Assembly: GCF_001806325.1 (NCBI RefSeq)
Contig: NZ_CP017580.1
Span: forward strand, 3,472,001-3,536,000
Origin: Curtobacterium sp. BH-2-1-1
GTDB lineage: Bacteria; Actinomycetota; Actinomycetes; Actinomycetales; Microbacteriaceae
Reading direction: 5' to 3'
Length of the DNA: 64,000 nt
The first letter of the stretch is position 1. The number at the start of each line of letters is the position of its first letter. This document shows, piece after piece, positions 1-8,701 of the stretch. Position numbers and translations under genes: made by a program. Below the pieces are notes generated by a model. The model saw only the letters and a list, made by a program, of their open reading frames with translations. It was not told the DNA's origin and did no database searches.

Positions 1-18
1 GCACCGGAGGACCGGTGC
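1..18 (-). terminator. Terminator-like hairpin after glnA
   Basis: A 7-bp inverted repeat (GCACCGG / CCGGTGC, 4-base loop) lies just past the glnA stop codon. It starts at the window edge, so the stem may be longer. No T-run is visible. Confidence 0.5.
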
Positions 19-43
19 GGGGGCGTTCGTGGTGCGGTGCGTG

Positions 44-1468
44 TCAGACGCCGAAGTAGAGCTCGTACTCGAACGGGTGCGGGCGCTGCGCGAGCGGGAG
101 GATCTCGTTCTCGCGCTTGTAGTCGATCCAGGTCTGGATGAGGTCCTCGGTGAAGACGTTGCCCTTCGTGAGGAACTCGTGGTCCGCCTCGAGCGCCTCG
201 AGCGCCTCGTCGAGGGAGCCGGGGACCTGGGGGATGCCCTTCGCCTCTTCCGGCGGGAGCTCGTAGAGGTCCTTGTCGACCGGCTCGTGCGGCTCGATGC
301 GGTTCTGGATGCCGTCGAGGCCCGCCATCAGCTGCGCGGCGAACGCGAGGTACGGGTTGCCCGAGGCGTCCGGCGCGCGGAACTCGATGCGCTTGGCCTT
401 GGGGTTCGTACCCGTGATCGGGATGCGGATCGCGGCGGAGCGGTTGCCGGCCGAGTAGACCAGGTTGACCGGGGCCTCGAAGCCCTTCACCAGACGGTGG
501 TACGAGTTGATCGACGGGTTCGTGAAGGCGAGCAGCGCCGGGGCGTGCTTGAGGATGCCACCGATGTACCAGCGGGCGAGGTCGGACAGGCCGCCGTAGC
601 CGTTCTCGTCGTAGAACAGCGGCTTGCCGTCGCTCCAGAGGGACTGGTGGGTGTGCATGCCCGAACCGTTGTCACCGAAGAGCGGCTTCGGCATGAACGT
701 GGCGACCTTGCCCCACTGGTCGGCGGTGTTCTTGACGATGTACTTGAACTTCAGGATGTCGTCCGCGGCGTGGACCATCGTGTCGAACTTGTAGTTGATC
801 TCCTGCTGGCCGCCGGTGCCCACCTCGTGGTGCGAGCGCTCGAGCTCGAAGCCCGCCTCGATCAGCTTGAGGGTGATGTCGTCGCGGAGGTCGGCCGTCT
901 TGTCGACCGGCGACACGGGGAAGTAGCCGCCCTTGTAGGGGGTCTTGTTGGCGAGGTTGCCGCCCTCTTCCTCGCGACCGGTGTTCCAGGCGCCCTCTTC
1001 GGAGTCGACCGAGTAGAACGACTTGTTCTGGGTGACCGAGTAGCGGACGTCGTCGAAGATGTAGAACTCGGCCTCGGGGGCGAAGAACGCGGTGTCCGCG
1101 ATGCCCGTCGACGCGAGGTACTTCTCCGCCTTCTTGGCGACCTGACGCGGGTCACGGCCGTAGATCTCGCCGTTCCGCGGGTTGTAGATGTCGAAGATCA
1201 TGATCAGCGTGCGCTCGGCGCGGAACTGGTCGATGTACGCCGTCGTCACGTCGGGGATGAGCTGCATGTCGGACTCGTGGATCGACGCGAAGCCGCGGAT
1301 CGAGGAGCCGTCGAAGAGCTGGCCGACCGAGAAGAAGTCCTCGTCGACGGTGGAGGCCGGGATGTTGAAGTGCTGCTGCACACCCGGCAGGTCCGTGAAC
1401 CGGATGTCGAGGAACTTGACGTCGGTGTCCTTGATGAAGGCCAGGACCTCGGAGGAATCGCTGAACAT
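44..1468 (-). CDS. glnA: Glutamine synthetase type I (GlnA)
   Basis: ATP-dependent condensation of ammonium and glutamate to glutamine in the cytoplasm, the main ammonium-assimilation step. The 474-aa product has the GS beta-grasp N-terminus followed by the catalytic domain, with [10 protein letters not shown] and [19 protein letters not shown] carries the tyrosine adenylylated in GSI-beta enzymes, so covalent control by GlnE is likely. The open frame extends 17 codons upstream, but the ATG giving [11 protein letters not shown] is chosen: it matches the usual GlnA N-terminus and has GGAGAT as a ribosome-binding site. A double GlnR-type operator and a -10 box lie upstream (1529-1582). The RDD gene is divergent. 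Identity is secure. Confidence 0.97.
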   Translation of the reverse strand: MFSDSSEVLAFIKDTDVKFLDIRFTDLPGVQQHFNIPASTVDEDFFSVGQLFDGSSIRGFASIHESDMQLIPDVTTAYIDQFRAERTLIMIFDIYNPRNGEIYGRDPRQVAKKAEKYLASTGIADTAFFAPEAEFYIFDDVRYSVTQNKSFYSVDSEEGAWNTGREEEGGNLANKTPYKGGYFPVSPVDKTADLRDDITLKLIEAGFELERSHHEVGTGGQQEINYKFDTMVHAADDILKFKYIVKNTADQWGKVATFMPKPLFGDNGSGMHTHQSLWSDGKPLFYDENGYGGLSDLARWYIGGILKHAPALLAFTNPSINSYHRLVKGFEAPVNLVYSAGNRSAAIRIPITGTNPKAKRIEFRAPDASGNPYLAFAAQLMAGLDGIQNRIEPHEPVDKDLYELPPEEAKGIPQVPGSLDEALEALEADHEFLTKGNVFTEDLIQTWIDYKRENEILPLAQRPHPFEYELYFGV

Positions 1469-1498
1469 GTGGGCCGATCTCCAATGGGTTGGGTGATG

Positions 1499-1526
1499 TC
1501 GGAGGGTCCATCTCGGCACCCTCCGA
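1499..1526. promoter_or_regulatory. Inverted repeat at the glnA transcription start
   Basis: TCGGAGGGT and ACCCTCCGA form a perfect 9-bp inverted repeat separated by 10 bases. The start site predicted from the -10 at 1529-1534 falls inside its upstream arm. It could be a repressor operator or a 5'-UTR hairpin upstream of the Shine-Dalgarno sequence. Confidence 0.45.
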
Positions 1527-1528
1527 CG

Positions 1529-1534
1529 AGGCTA
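1529..1534 (-). promoter_or_regulatory. -10 box of glnA (TAGCCT)
   Basis: On the minus strand TAGCCT lies exactly 10 bases downstream of the last GAAAC of the GlnR-type site. The same spacing recurs at amtB. The predicted leader is about 54 nt. Confidence 0.6.
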
Positions 1535-1544
1535 TTGACACCGA

Positions 1545-1582
1545 GTTTCCCGGACATGACTGGATTGTTTCGTGCGTGTTAC
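1545..1582 (-). promoter_or_regulatory. Double GlnR-type operator of glnA
   Basis: Reading the minus strand: GTAAC-N6-GAAAC, six bases, then GTCAT-N6-GAAAC. The two GAAAC elements are 22 bp apart. This matches the actinobacterial GlnR consensus of tandem gTnAC-N6-GaAAc half sites, and points to nitrogen-limitation control of glnA. Confidence 0.8.
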
Positions 1583-1597
1583 GTCGACCCGTTCGCC

Positions 1598-1603
1598 TAC
1601 GCT
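1598..1603 (+). promoter_or_regulatory. -10 box (TACGCT) of a leaderless gene
   Basis: TACGCT is followed by six bases and then the ATG of the RDD gene, so transcription should begin at or next to the start codon. Confidence 0.6.
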
Positions 1604-1609
1604 GGGACC

Positions 1610-2077
1610 ATGGCCCGCAGCACCAGTTCGTCGTCCGCGTCGTCCTCCGGGGGATCGGGGCATCCCGACGGCTGGCCGGGCAAAGACCTCGGTCTGCCAG
1701 AAGAGGGGCCCCGCAGCGTCGGGCGGATCGGCCGCCGGATCGTGGCCCTGCTGATCGACGGTGCGCTGGCCGACCTCGTGGCGTACGTCACCGGGGTGTG
1801 GTCGCCCGTGAACGGCTCGGGGGACATCGCACACTCGTGGATCCAGATCGCGATCTTCGCCGTGCTGCAGATCCTGTTCATCTGCCTGCTGTCGGGGTCG
1901 TTCGGGCACGTGTGCGTCGGGCTCCGGGTGGTGCCGATGCGCGGCGGGTACGTCGGGGTCTGGCGGCCGGTGGTGCGGACGGTGCTGCTGTGCCTGGTCG
2001 TACCGGCGCTGATCATCGACCGCGACAGTCGTGGGGCGCACGACCGGATCGCGGGGACGGTGTTGGTGCGGCGCTGA
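1610..2077 (+). CDS. RDD family membrane protein
   Basis: A 155-aa protein with a Ser/Gly-rich N-terminal tail (residues 4-18), then an RDD-type domain. GRIGRRIVALLIDGALADL supplies the Arg/Asp residues that name the family. Hydrophobic segments lie near 42-60, 80-100 and 121-137, and RGAHDRIAGTVLV is the typical C-terminal end. Function is unknown; family members have been linked to ion or proton exchange. An RDD protein next to glnA and a DUF4191 gene is a common actinobacterial arrangement. The ATG sits six bases after a TACGCT -10 box with no Shine-Dalgarno sequence, so the mRNA is probably leaderless. A longer upstream open frame is antisense to glnA and was rejected. Confidence 0.85.
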   Translation: MARSTSSSSASSSGGSGHPDGWPGKDLGLPEEGPRSVGRIGRRIVALLIDGALADLVAYVTGVWSPVNGSGDIAHSWIQIAIFAVLQILFICLLSGSFGHVCVGLRVVPMRGGYVGVWRPVVRTVLLCLVVPALIIDRDSRGAHDRIAGTVLVRR

Positions 2078-2274
2078 GGGGGCTGCGGCCGGGGCCGCTC
2101 GGTGCCGCTCCCGGCTGCGCGGTGCAGCTCGGTGTCGCTCGGTGCGAGGCTCCGTTCTCGGTGGCAGCCACCGGCCGTCCCACGGTGCGCGGAACCTCGC
2201 ACGCTGCAGCGCGGACCTCGCACGGTGCGACGCGCACCCCGCACCTGCGCCCCCGCCCCGCGCCCGCCGACGCA

Positions 2275-2308
2275 GAACGCCCCCGACCTGGCACGGTCGG
2301 GGGCGTTC
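2275..2308. terminator. Bidirectional terminator hairpin
   Basis: A perfect 14-bp stem (GAACGCCCCCGACC and its complement) with a TGGCAC loop lies between the convergent RDD and DUF4191 genes. The rest of the 250-bp gap (2078-2274) is low-complexity GC-rich sequence in which nothing else is supported. Confidence 0.8.
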
Positions 2309-2328
2309 GTCGTCTGTGGGGGAGTCCG

Positions 2329-3057
2329 TCAGCGCGGACGTCCCGCGCGGGCCCGCATCGGGTCCATCCCCTTCGGGATCGCCGCGGCCGGGCTCTGCGT
2401 GAGGGAGTCGAGCCGGTTCGCGACCGCCAGGACCTCGTTCCGGTTGAGCGCCTTCTTGAACTTGTTCATGGCACGGGGGAGCTTGTGCAGCGTCACGGAG
2501 TCGTCACCGTCGCCGTCCTTGCCACTGGCCACGTGCACGACGTGCACCGGGACGTTCGGGACGATGCGCTGGACCTTGCGGCGCTCCTCGTCGACCTGGC
2601 GGTTGAGGTTGCCGCGCTGACCCTCGGTGATGAGCACGACACCCGGGGTGCCGACGGCCCGGTAGACAGCGGCCTGCGAACGACCGTGCACCGCGACCGG
2701 CATCTCGCTCGAGCGCCACTGACGGCGGAGCGAGTTCGACAGCACGGCACCGACGGCACCGGGCTGCCCCTCGATCTGCGAGTAGGCGGCACGTTCGGCC
2801 AGCCGACCGAGGACGATCAGGAAGAGCAGCACACCCAGCAGCACGCCGGCCACGATCCAGAGGATGATCGCGAGCCAGTTCTGCCCGGGCAGCAGCAGGG
2901 CGAGCAGGACGCCCAGCACCACCGGGACGACGAACGCCAGGGCGAACCACCAGACGGAGCTTGGGTCCGCCCGACGGGTCATCGTGAAGACCTGGTACAT
3001 CTGCTTGAGACGACCCGGCTCCTTCGCCGTCGTACCTTGAGAACTGCTGTGTGCCAT
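2329..3057 (-). CDS. DUF4191 domain membrane protein
   Basis: A 242-aa protein, fitting the DUF4191 family. It has a short basic N-terminus, then two adjacent transmembrane helices near residues 38-58 and 63-84, and a long cytoplasmic domain ending in a basic tail (GMDPMRARAGRPR). Function is unknown. In many actinobacteria this gene lies beside lipA/lipB and near glnA; here lipA and lipB are not next to it. The ATG is six bases downstream of a TATCCT -10 box on the minus strand, so the transcript is probably leaderless. A much longer upstream extension runs antisense to the neighbouring gene and is not credible. Confidence 0.85.
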   Translation of the reverse strand: MAHSSSQGTTAKEPGRLKQMYQVFTMTRRADPSSVWWFALAFVVPVVLGVLLALLLPGQNWLAIILWIVAGVLLGVLLFLIVLGRLAERAAYSQIEGQPGAVGAVLSNSLRRQWRSSEMPVAVHGRSQAAVYRAVGTPGVVLITEGQRGNLNRQVDEERRKVQRIVPNVPVHVVHVASGKDGDGDDSVTLHKLPRAMNKFKKALNRNEVLAVANRLDSLTQSPAAAIPKGMDPMRARAGRPR

Positions 3058-3063
3058 GCGACC

Positions 3064-3069
3064 AGGATA
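3064..3069 (-). promoter_or_regulatory. -10 box (TATCCT) of a leaderless gene
   Basis: On the minus strand TATCCT is followed by six bases (GGTCGC) and the DUF4191 ATG. Confidence 0.6.
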
Positions 3070-3171
3070 CGGCCTGTCCCGACTTCCGAGGACCGTCGAT
3101 GCTCTGGCTGTGGGCGAACAGCGTTCTCCACAGGACGGCGTCCCGTCCGCCGGAGGCCGGTCGGGCCTGGC

Positions 3172-3177
3172 CAGGCT
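3172..3177 (+). promoter_or_regulatory. Putative -10 box (CAGGCT)
   Basis: CAGGCT lies six bases before the ATG at 3184. It departs from TANNNT only at the first base. CAGACT in the amtB promoter (40607-40612) shows the same departure. Confidence 0.45.
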
Positions 3178-3183
3178 GTCCGC

Positions 3184-3972
3184 ATGCAGACGCTCTCCGA
3201 TCACGTCCGGTGGCACGCGGTGGACGACGAGCAGCCGTTGCTCGCCTGGGTCGCCGACCGCGCCGCCGTCGCCCCGGATCCCTCGGCACGGCACCTCGTG
3301 CCGGTCGTCGACGTCGGCCGACTGGCGGACGGACGGCTCGCCGTCGACGTCCTCCGTCCCGCGGGGACGGTGCTGTCCGCGGCACTCGACACCCTCGGCA
3401 CGCCGACCACCGGTGTCGCCGTGACGCTCACCGTGCCGTTGCTCGAGCTCGCGGTGACCGAACGGTCGGGCGCGGTGCAGATCGGTTCCGCGGGGCTCGA
3501 CGACGTCCTGGTGGACGATGCCGGTGCGGTCGTGCTGTGCGACCGGCCACCCGGGTCGGACGGCGTCCGTCGGTCCGACCAGAGCGGCGCGAGGGTCCTG
3601 GTCCTCGCGGCCCGGCTGGTGTGGGAGCGCACCGACGCACGCGCGCCGGACCGTCCGGCCGTCGATGGTGCCCTCGCCGAGGCCCTCGACGGCGACACGA
3701 CGGCGGTGCGTGCGGCGTTGGCGGTGGTCCGCGCGGCCGCGGCGCCGCGCCCGATCCGCTGGGAACGGCCGTCGGACGACCTGCTCGTCGGGCTGCCCGA
3801 GCGCACGGCGATGCCACCGCGGCCGGCTGGTTCCCTCGAGACGGCGCTGCGCGGGGTCGTCGAGCACGGCCTCCCCATCGGCGGTGGGAGACGGCTGCCG
3901 CTCCGACGCGCGCTGGTGGGGGTCGTGGTGGCGGCGGGGCTGACCGCGGCGGTGGTCTTCACGATCGGCTGA
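3184..3972 (+). CDS. Pseudokinase-like protein with C-terminal membrane anchor
   Basis: A 262-aa protein with no confident family match. The layout resembles a stripped-down Ser/Thr kinase fold: HLVPVVDVGRLADGRLAV (residues 37-54) looks like the N-lobe strand and hinge, and GSAGLDDVLVDDAGAVVLCD (101-120) sits where kinases have their catalytic-loop and DFG segments (compare HGDLxPxNVLVDxxGxPVLxDFG), but the catalytic His/Asp and the DFG motif are missing. Helical Ala/Val-rich segments follow. Residues 243-261 form one hydrophobic segment ending the protein, as in tail-anchored proteins. ATG six bases after a CAGGCT -10-like box. The kinase relationship is inferred from pattern only. Confidence 0.7.
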   Translation: MQTLSDHVRWHAVDDEQPLLAWVADRAAVAPDPSARHLVPVVDVGRLADGRLAVDVLRPAGTVLSAALDTLGTPTTGVAVTLTVPLLELAVTERSGAVQIGSAGLDDVLVDDAGAVVLCDRPPGSDGVRRSDQSGARVLVLAARLVWERTDARAPDRPAVDGALAEALDGDTTAVRAALAVVRAAAAPRPIRWERPSDDLLVGLPERTAMPPRPAGSLETALRGVVEHGLPIGGGRRLPLRRALVGVVVAAGLTAAVVFTIG

Positions 3973-3990
3973 ACACGCCGGCAACCGGGA

Positions 3991-4022
3991 ACGGCCCCGA
4001 TCCACGGTGGGATCGGGGCCGT
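3991..4022. terminator. Bidirectional terminator hairpin
   Basis: A 13-bp perfect stem (ACGGCCCCGATCC and complement) with a 6-base loop lies between the convergent gene at 3184 and sucB. Confidence 0.8.
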
Positions 4023-4045
4023 CCGGAGTACGACGAGCGCTGGGC

Positions 4046-5560
4046 TCAGTACCCGAGGTTCGGGCCGAAGTTGCCCTCCTCGAGGCGGTTCTTCACCGCG
4101 ACGAGGTAGCGCGACGCGTCGGCGCCGTCGATGATCCGGTGGTCGTACGACAGCGCGAGGTAGACGAACGAACGGATCGCGATGGCCTCTTGCCCGTCGA
4201 CCTTCACGACCGCCGGACGCTTCGTCACGATGCCCGTGCCGAGGATCGCCGACTGCGGCAGGAACACCACGGGGGTGTCGAACAGCGCGCCACGCGAACC
4301 GGTGTTCGTCAGCGTGAACGTGCCTCCCGCGAGCTCGTCCGGCTTGAGCTGGTTGTTGCGGGTGCGCTCGGCGAGGTCCGCGATCGACTGCGAGAACTGC
4401 GCCAGGTTGAGCGACGCCGCGTCCTTGATCACCGGGGTGAGCAGGCCGCGCTCGGTGTCCACCGCGATGGAGACGTTCTCGGTCTCCGGGTAGACGATCT
4501 CCTCGCCCTCGACGGTCGAGTTGATCTTCGGGTGCGCCTTGAGCGCCTCGGACGCCGCGAGGGCGAAGAACGGCATGAAGGAGAGCTTCGAACCGGTCTT
4601 CTCGAGGAACTCGGCCTTGTGCGCGTCACGGAACTGCGCGACCTTCGTCACGTCCACCTCGACGACGCTGGTGAGCTGCGCGGTCGAGGTCATCGACTGC
4701 ACGGCGCGCTCGGCGACGACCTTGCGGAGGCGGGTCATCTTCTCGCGGGTGCCACGCAGCGGCGACACCTCGGCAACGAACGGACCGGCCGGGGCCGCAG
4801 CGGCGGAGCCACCGGCAGCCGGGGCCTTCGCAGCGGCTTCGGCAGCGGCGAGGACGTCTTCCTTGCGGATGCGTCCGCCGACGCCGGAGCCGGTGACGGT
4901 CGAGAGGTCGACACCCTGCTCGTTCGCGAGCTTGCGCACGAGCGGGGTGACGTAGCCGGAGGCCGAGGCGTCCTGCGTCGGGTTCGGCACCGAGGCGCTG
5001 GCGGCCGAGCCACCCGAGGCGGCAGCCGGAGCCGGAGCGGCGGCCGGAGCCGGGACCGCTGCCGGCGGGGCAGCGGCGGGCGGCGGGACCGGAGCGGCCT
5101 GCGGCACCGGAGCAGCGGCGGGCGGTGCCGCCGGGGCCTGCGGCGCGGCGGGCTGCGTCTGACCTGCGGGGGCCGGCTCGGGCTCGGTCGGCTCCGGGGC
5201 AGGGGTCTCGGACTCTTGCTCGGTGCTCGGAGCGGCCTCGGGCTCCTCGGCGTCGGCGGCGGCCTCGTTCGAGGGCTCGTCCGACTCGGTGGAGCCACCG
5301 TCGGAGGAACCACCGTCGGACGACCCGTCGCCGATCTTCACCAGCGCGGTGCCGACCTCGACGGTTTCGTCCTCCTGCACGAGGATCTCCTCCACGACGC
5401 CGGCGATCGGCGACGGGATCTCGGTGTCGACCTTGTCGGTCGAGACCTCGAGCAGCGGCTCGTCGACCTCGACCCGGTCACCGACGTTCTTCAGCCATCG
5501 GGTCACCGTGCCCTCGGTGACGCTCTCGCCGAGCGCCGGGAGGTTGACGGATTCGCTCAT
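4046..5560 (-). CDS. sucB: 2-oxoglutarate dehydrogenase E2 component (dihydrolipoyl acyltransferase)
   Basis: Transfers the acyl group from lipoamide to CoA in a 2-oxoacid dehydrogenase complex. The 504-aa protein has one N-terminal lipoyl domain (residues 1-78, lipoyl-lysine motif [11 protein letters not shown]), a long Ala/Pro/Glu-rich swinging linker (about 85-225), a peripheral-subunit-binding domain ([20 protein letters not shown]...) and the C-terminal catalytic domain with [16 protein letters not shown], which holds the active-site His and Asp. ATG with GAGGAG ribosome-binding site. lpdA lies 49 bp upstream on the same strand, so E3 and E2 are probably co-transcribed. A single lipoyl domain suits SucB; a pyruvate or branched-chain E2 role cannot be excluded from sequence alone. 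Confidence 0.92.
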   Translation of the reverse strand: MSESVNLPALGESVTEGTVTRWLKNVGDRVEVDEPLLEVSTDKVDTEIPSPIAGVVEEILVQEDETVEVGTALVKIGDGSSDGGSSDGGSTESDEPSNEAAADAEEPEAAPSTEQESETPAPEPTEPEPAPAGQTQPAAPQAPAAPPAAAPVPQAAPVPPPAAAPPAAVPAPAAAPAPAAASGGSAASASVPNPTQDASASGYVTPLVRKLANEQGVDLSTVTGSGVGGRIRKEDVLAAAEAAAKAPAAGGSAAAAPAGPFVAEVSPLRGTREKMTRLRKVVAERAVQSMTSTAQLTSVVEVDVTKVAQFRDAHKAEFLEKTGSKLSFMPFFALAASEALKAHPKINSTVEGEEIVYPETENVSIAVDTERGLLTPVIKDAASLNLAQFSQSIADLAERTRNNQLKPDELAGGTFTLTNTGSRGALFDTPVVFLPQSAILGTGIVTKRPAVVKVDGQEAIAIRSFVYLALSYDHRIIDGADASRYLVAVKNRLEEGNFGPNLGY

Positions 5561-5609
5561 CGGGTGGACTCCTCTTCGCAGGGGTGGTTCGTGGTGGTGG
5601 TCATGGTGT

Positions 5610-6983
5610 TCACAGTGCGTGCAGCGGCTTCCCCGCGAGGTGCAGGAACGCCTCGCCGAGTGCCTCGTTCTGCGTCGGGTGCGCGTGGACGAGCGGCGCG
5701 ACGTCCTCGGGGTAGGCCTCCCAGTTCACGGCGAGCTGTGCCTCGCCGATGAGCTCGCCGACCCGGGCGCCGATCATGCTGACGCCGACGACGGGGCCGT
5801 CGACCACACGGACGACCTTGACCGAACCGGACGTGCCGATGATGTGGCTCTTGCCGTTGCCGGCGAGGTTGTACTCGTACGAGTCCACCTTGTCGGCGCC
5901 GTACTGCTCTTCGGCCTTGGCCTGCGAGAGACCGACCGATGCGACCTCGGGGTCGGAGTACGTGATCTTCGGGATGTTCTTGTCCTCGATGATGACCGGG
6001 TTGAGCCCGGCGATCTCCTCGGCGACGAAGATGCCCTGCTGGAAGCCGCGGTGCGCGAGCTGCAGGCCCGGAACGATGTCGCCGACGGCGTACACGTTCG
6101 GGATGTTCGTGGCGAGGCGCTCGTTCGTCGTGACGAACCCGCGGTCCATCGCGACGCCGACCTCGTCGTAGCCGACGTTCTGCGTCACGGGGCCACGGCC
6201 GACCGCGACGAGCAGGATGTCGCCGTCGAAGGTCTTGCCGTCCTCGAGCGTGACGACCACGCCGTTCTCGTGCTGCTCGACGCCCTGGAACCGGACACCG
6301 AGCGAGAACTCGATGCCGCGCTTGCGGAACGCGCGCTCGAGCTGCTTCGACATCGACTCGTCCTCGGCCGGGACGAGGTGGGGGAGCGCCTCGACGATCG
6401 TCACCTCGGCACCGAAGGACTTCCAGACGCTGGCGAACTCGACGCCGATGACGCCACCACCGAGGATGACGACCTTGTTCGGCACGTAGTCCATGCGCAG
6501 GGCGGTCTCGGAGGTGATCACGCGACCACCGATCTCGAGGCCGGGGAGCGACTTCGAGTAGGAGCCGGTCGCGAGCACGATGTTCTTGCCGGTCACGGTC
6601 TGGTCGCCGACCTGCACGGTGTTCTGCGAGGTGAGGCGGCCCCAGCCCTCGACGACGGTGATCCCGCGTGCCTTGATGAGCCCCTGGAGGCCCTTGTACT
6701 TCGACGAGATGACGCCCTGCTGGTACTCGATGACCTTCGGGACCTCGACACCGGCGAACTCGGCGATGACGCCGTACTTCTCGGCGTCGCGCGTCGCGTC
6801 GGCGACCTCGGCTGCGTGCAGCAGCGCCTTCGTCGGGATGCAGCCGCGGTGCAGACACGTCCCCCCGAGCTTGTCTCCCTCGATGAGCGCGACGCTCATG
6901 CCGAGCTCGGCGGCCCGGAGCGCAGCGGCGTAGCCACCACTGCCGCCACCGAGGACCACGACGTCGTAAGTCTGTTCCGTCAC
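5610..6983 (-). CDS. lpdA: Dihydrolipoyl dehydrogenase (E3)
   Basis: FAD- and NAD-dependent flavoprotein that reoxidises the dihydrolipoyl group of the E2 subunit. The 457-aa product begins with a Rossmann FAD site ([20 protein letters not shown]), followed by the redox disulfide motif [13 protein letters not shown], a second dinucleotide-binding site ([20 protein letters not shown]), and the C-terminal dimer interface with the catalytic HAHPTQNE segment. The GTG at 6983 is chosen over an in-frame start 17 codons upstream because it has GAGGGAG as ribosome-binding site and gives the usual [13 protein letters not shown]-terminus. First gene of the lpdA-sucB pair, downstream of pepA on the same strand. 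Confidence 0.95.
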   Translation of the reverse strand: MTEQTYDVVVLGGGSGGYAAALRAAELGMSVALIEGDKLGGTCLHRGCIPTKALLHAAEVADATRDAEKYGVIAEFAGVEVPKVIEYQQGVISSKYKGLQGLIKARGITVVEGWGRLTSQNTVQVGDQTVTGKNIVLATGSYSKSLPGLEIGGRVITSETALRMDYVPNKVVILGGGVIGVEFASVWKSFGAEVTIVEALPHLVPAEDESMSKQLERAFRKRGIEFSLGVRFQGVEQHENGVVVTLEDGKTFDGDILLVAVGRGPVTQNVGYDEVGVAMDRGFVTTNERLATNIPNVYAVGDIVPGLQLAHRGFQQGIFVAEEIAGLNPVIIEDKNIPKITYSDPEVASVGLSQAKAEEQYGADKVDSYEYNLAGNGKSHIIGTSGSVKVVRVVDGPVVGVSMIGARVGELIGEAQLAVNWEAYPEDVAPLVHAHPTQNEALGEAFLHLAGKPLHAL

Positions 6984-7090
6984 CTGGTGCAACTCCCTCG
7001 TGCGTGTCGGGACCGATCGGGCCCCACTGGACACCGCGGCGGCGGCGTCCGACGGTCGGACCGCATGGTTCCGGTCCCGTCCCGTTGGTT

Positions 7091-7127
7091 TCCGGCGGGG
7101 GCGCGTCGAGCGCGCCGTCCCGCCGGA
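7091..7127 (-). terminator. Hairpin after pepA
   Basis: A two-part stem (TCCGGCGGG paired with CCCGCCGGA, inner GGCGCG paired with CGCGCC) directly follows the pepA stop codon. It separates pepA from lpdA. Confidence 0.7.
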
Positions 7128-7137
7128 GTCAAACCTA

Positions 7138-8616
7138 CTACTTGGCCTGGAGCTCTTCTGCGAGCGAGATGAGCGTCCGGACCATGGCGCCGGTCGCGCC
7201 CTTGCCGAGCCACCCGTAGCCGCCGCCCTTGTTCTCCGACGGACCGGCGATGTCGAGGTGCGCCCACGGGATGCCCTCGCCGACGAAGCGCTCGAGGAAC
7301 TTGCCCGCGAGGAGCATGCCGCCCGCCGGGTTGCCGACGGTGGCGTTGACCATGTCGGCGACCTCGCTCGCGAGTCGGGCGTCGAGCTCCTCGGGGAGCG
7401 GCATCGGCCAGATCGGCTCCGCCACGGCCCCGGCGACCGCGCGGACCTGCGCGACGAGGTCGTCGCTGCCCATGAGTCCGGTGGTGCGGTCGCCGAGCGC
7501 GACGACCTGCGCCCCGGTCAGCGTCGCGACGTCGACGATGGCGTCGGGCTGCTCGAGCGACGCGGCGGCCATGCCGTCACCCAGGACGAGTCGGCCCTCG
7601 GCGTCGGTGTTCGTGACCTCGACGGTCTTGCCGTTCTTCAGCGTGAGGACGTCGCCGGGGCGCGTCGCCGAGCCGGAGGGCATGTTCTCCGCCAGGCACA
7701 GCCACGCCGTGACGCGGACGTCGAGTCCGAGACGCGCGGCGGCGACGGTCGCGGCGAGGACGGTGGCGGCACCCGTCATGTCGGTCTTCATGCCGAGCAT
7801 GGAGGCAGCCGGCTTGAGCGAGAGACCACCCGAGTCGAACGTGATGCCCTTGCCGACGAGTGCGAGGTGCTTCGTCGCGGACTCCGGCGCGTACCGGACG
7901 ACGACGAGCCGCGGCGGGCGCTCTGAGCCGCGACCGACACCGAGGATGCCGCCGAATCCCTGCTCCTCGAGCGCGGTCTCGTCGAGGACCTCGACGGTGA
8001 GGGGGAGCCCCTCGGCCTGCGCACGGGCGACGTCGGCGACGTCCGCCGGGCCGAGGTCACCGGCAGCGGTGTTGACGAGGTCGCGCACGAGCGTGGCGGC
8101 GTCGGCGACGATCGCCGGGCGGACGGTGGCGTCGGCCGCGGCGGAGGGTGCCAGCACGGTCACCTGCTGGTCCCCGCGGGCGGGACCGGTCGTGCCGGCG
8201 CCCTTGTGCCGGGTGAACGAGTAGGCGCCGAGCGCGGCACCCTCGAGCGCGGCGTCGACGAGCTCGGTCGTGTCGGTCGGTAGCGCGAGGACGATCGACG
8301 ACGCGAGGGGGAGCTGGCGGACCGCGCTGCCGGCGGCCGAGCGGAGTGCCGCTGCATCGGTGCCGGAGCCGAGCCCGATGAGCGCGATGCCCTGCGCGTC
8401 GACACCGACGGCGGGGATGCGCACGAGCTGGTCCTTCGCACCGGTCGCACCGATGGCGGCGAGGTCGATGCCGTCGAGCGCGGAGAACGGCGTCGTGGCG
8501 GGCGTCGCGATGGTCGCGGGAGCGCCGTCGGAACCGGGCCGGACACCGAGCACGAGGACGTCGGCGGAGATCGAGGCGGGAGCGGAGGAGTCAGTGGAGA
8601 GCGTCGGTCGGACCAT
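7138..8616 (-). CDS. pepA: Leucyl aminopeptidase (M17)
   Basis: Cytoplasmic metallo-aminopeptidase that removes N-terminal residues from peptides. The 492-aa length is normal for M17. The N-terminal regulatory domain is followed by the catalytic domain with GKGITFDSGGLSLKP (metal-binding Lys and Asp), MKTDMTGAA, and the family signature NTDAEGRLVLGD. The ATG lies six bases after TAGGGT on the minus strand, so the gene is probably leaderless. Divergent from the PAC2-family gene at 8702. Confidence 0.95.
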   Translation of the reverse strand: MVRPTLSTDSSAPASISADVLVLGVRPGSDGAPATIATPATTPFSALDGIDLAAIGATGAKDQLVRIPAVGVDAQGIALIGLGSGTDAAALRSAAGSAVRQLPLASSIVLALPTDTTELVDAALEGAALGAYSFTRHKGAGTTGPARGDQQVTVLAPSAAADATVRPAIVADAATLVRDLVNTAAGDLGPADVADVARAQAEGLPLTVEVLDETALEEQGFGGILGVGRGSERPPRLVVVRYAPESATKHLALVGKGITFDSGGLSLKPAASMLGMKTDMTGAATVLAATVAAARLGLDVRVTAWLCLAENMPSGSATRPGDVLTLKNGKTVEVTNTDAEGRLVLGDGMAAASLEQPDAIVDVATLTGAQVVALGDRTTGLMGSDDLVAQVRAVAGAVAEPIWPMPLPEELDARLASEVADMVNATVGNPAGGMLLAGKFLERFVGEGIPWAHLDIAGPSENKGGGYGWLGKGATGAMVRTLISLAEELQAK

Positions 8617-8622
8617 GCCCCA

Positions 8623-8628
8623 ACCCTA
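8623..8628 (-). promoter_or_regulatory. -10 box (TAGGGT) of pepA
   Basis: Minus-strand TAGGGT, then TGGGGC, then the pepA ATG: leaderless geometry. Confidence 0.6.
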
Positions 8629-8688
8629 TCCAGCAGGTGTTCGCTGTCGGCGTGGTCGCCCGGCACCGGGGGACACCGGCTCCCCGCC

Positions 8689-8694
8689 TAGCAT
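8689..8694 (+). promoter_or_regulatory. -10 box (TAGCAT) of the PAC2 gene
   Basis: TAGCAT followed by seven bases and GTG at 8702. The hexamer overlaps the alternative ATG at 8693, which argues for the GTG as start. Confidence 0.6.
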
Positions 8695-8701
8695 GGGGAC
8701 G

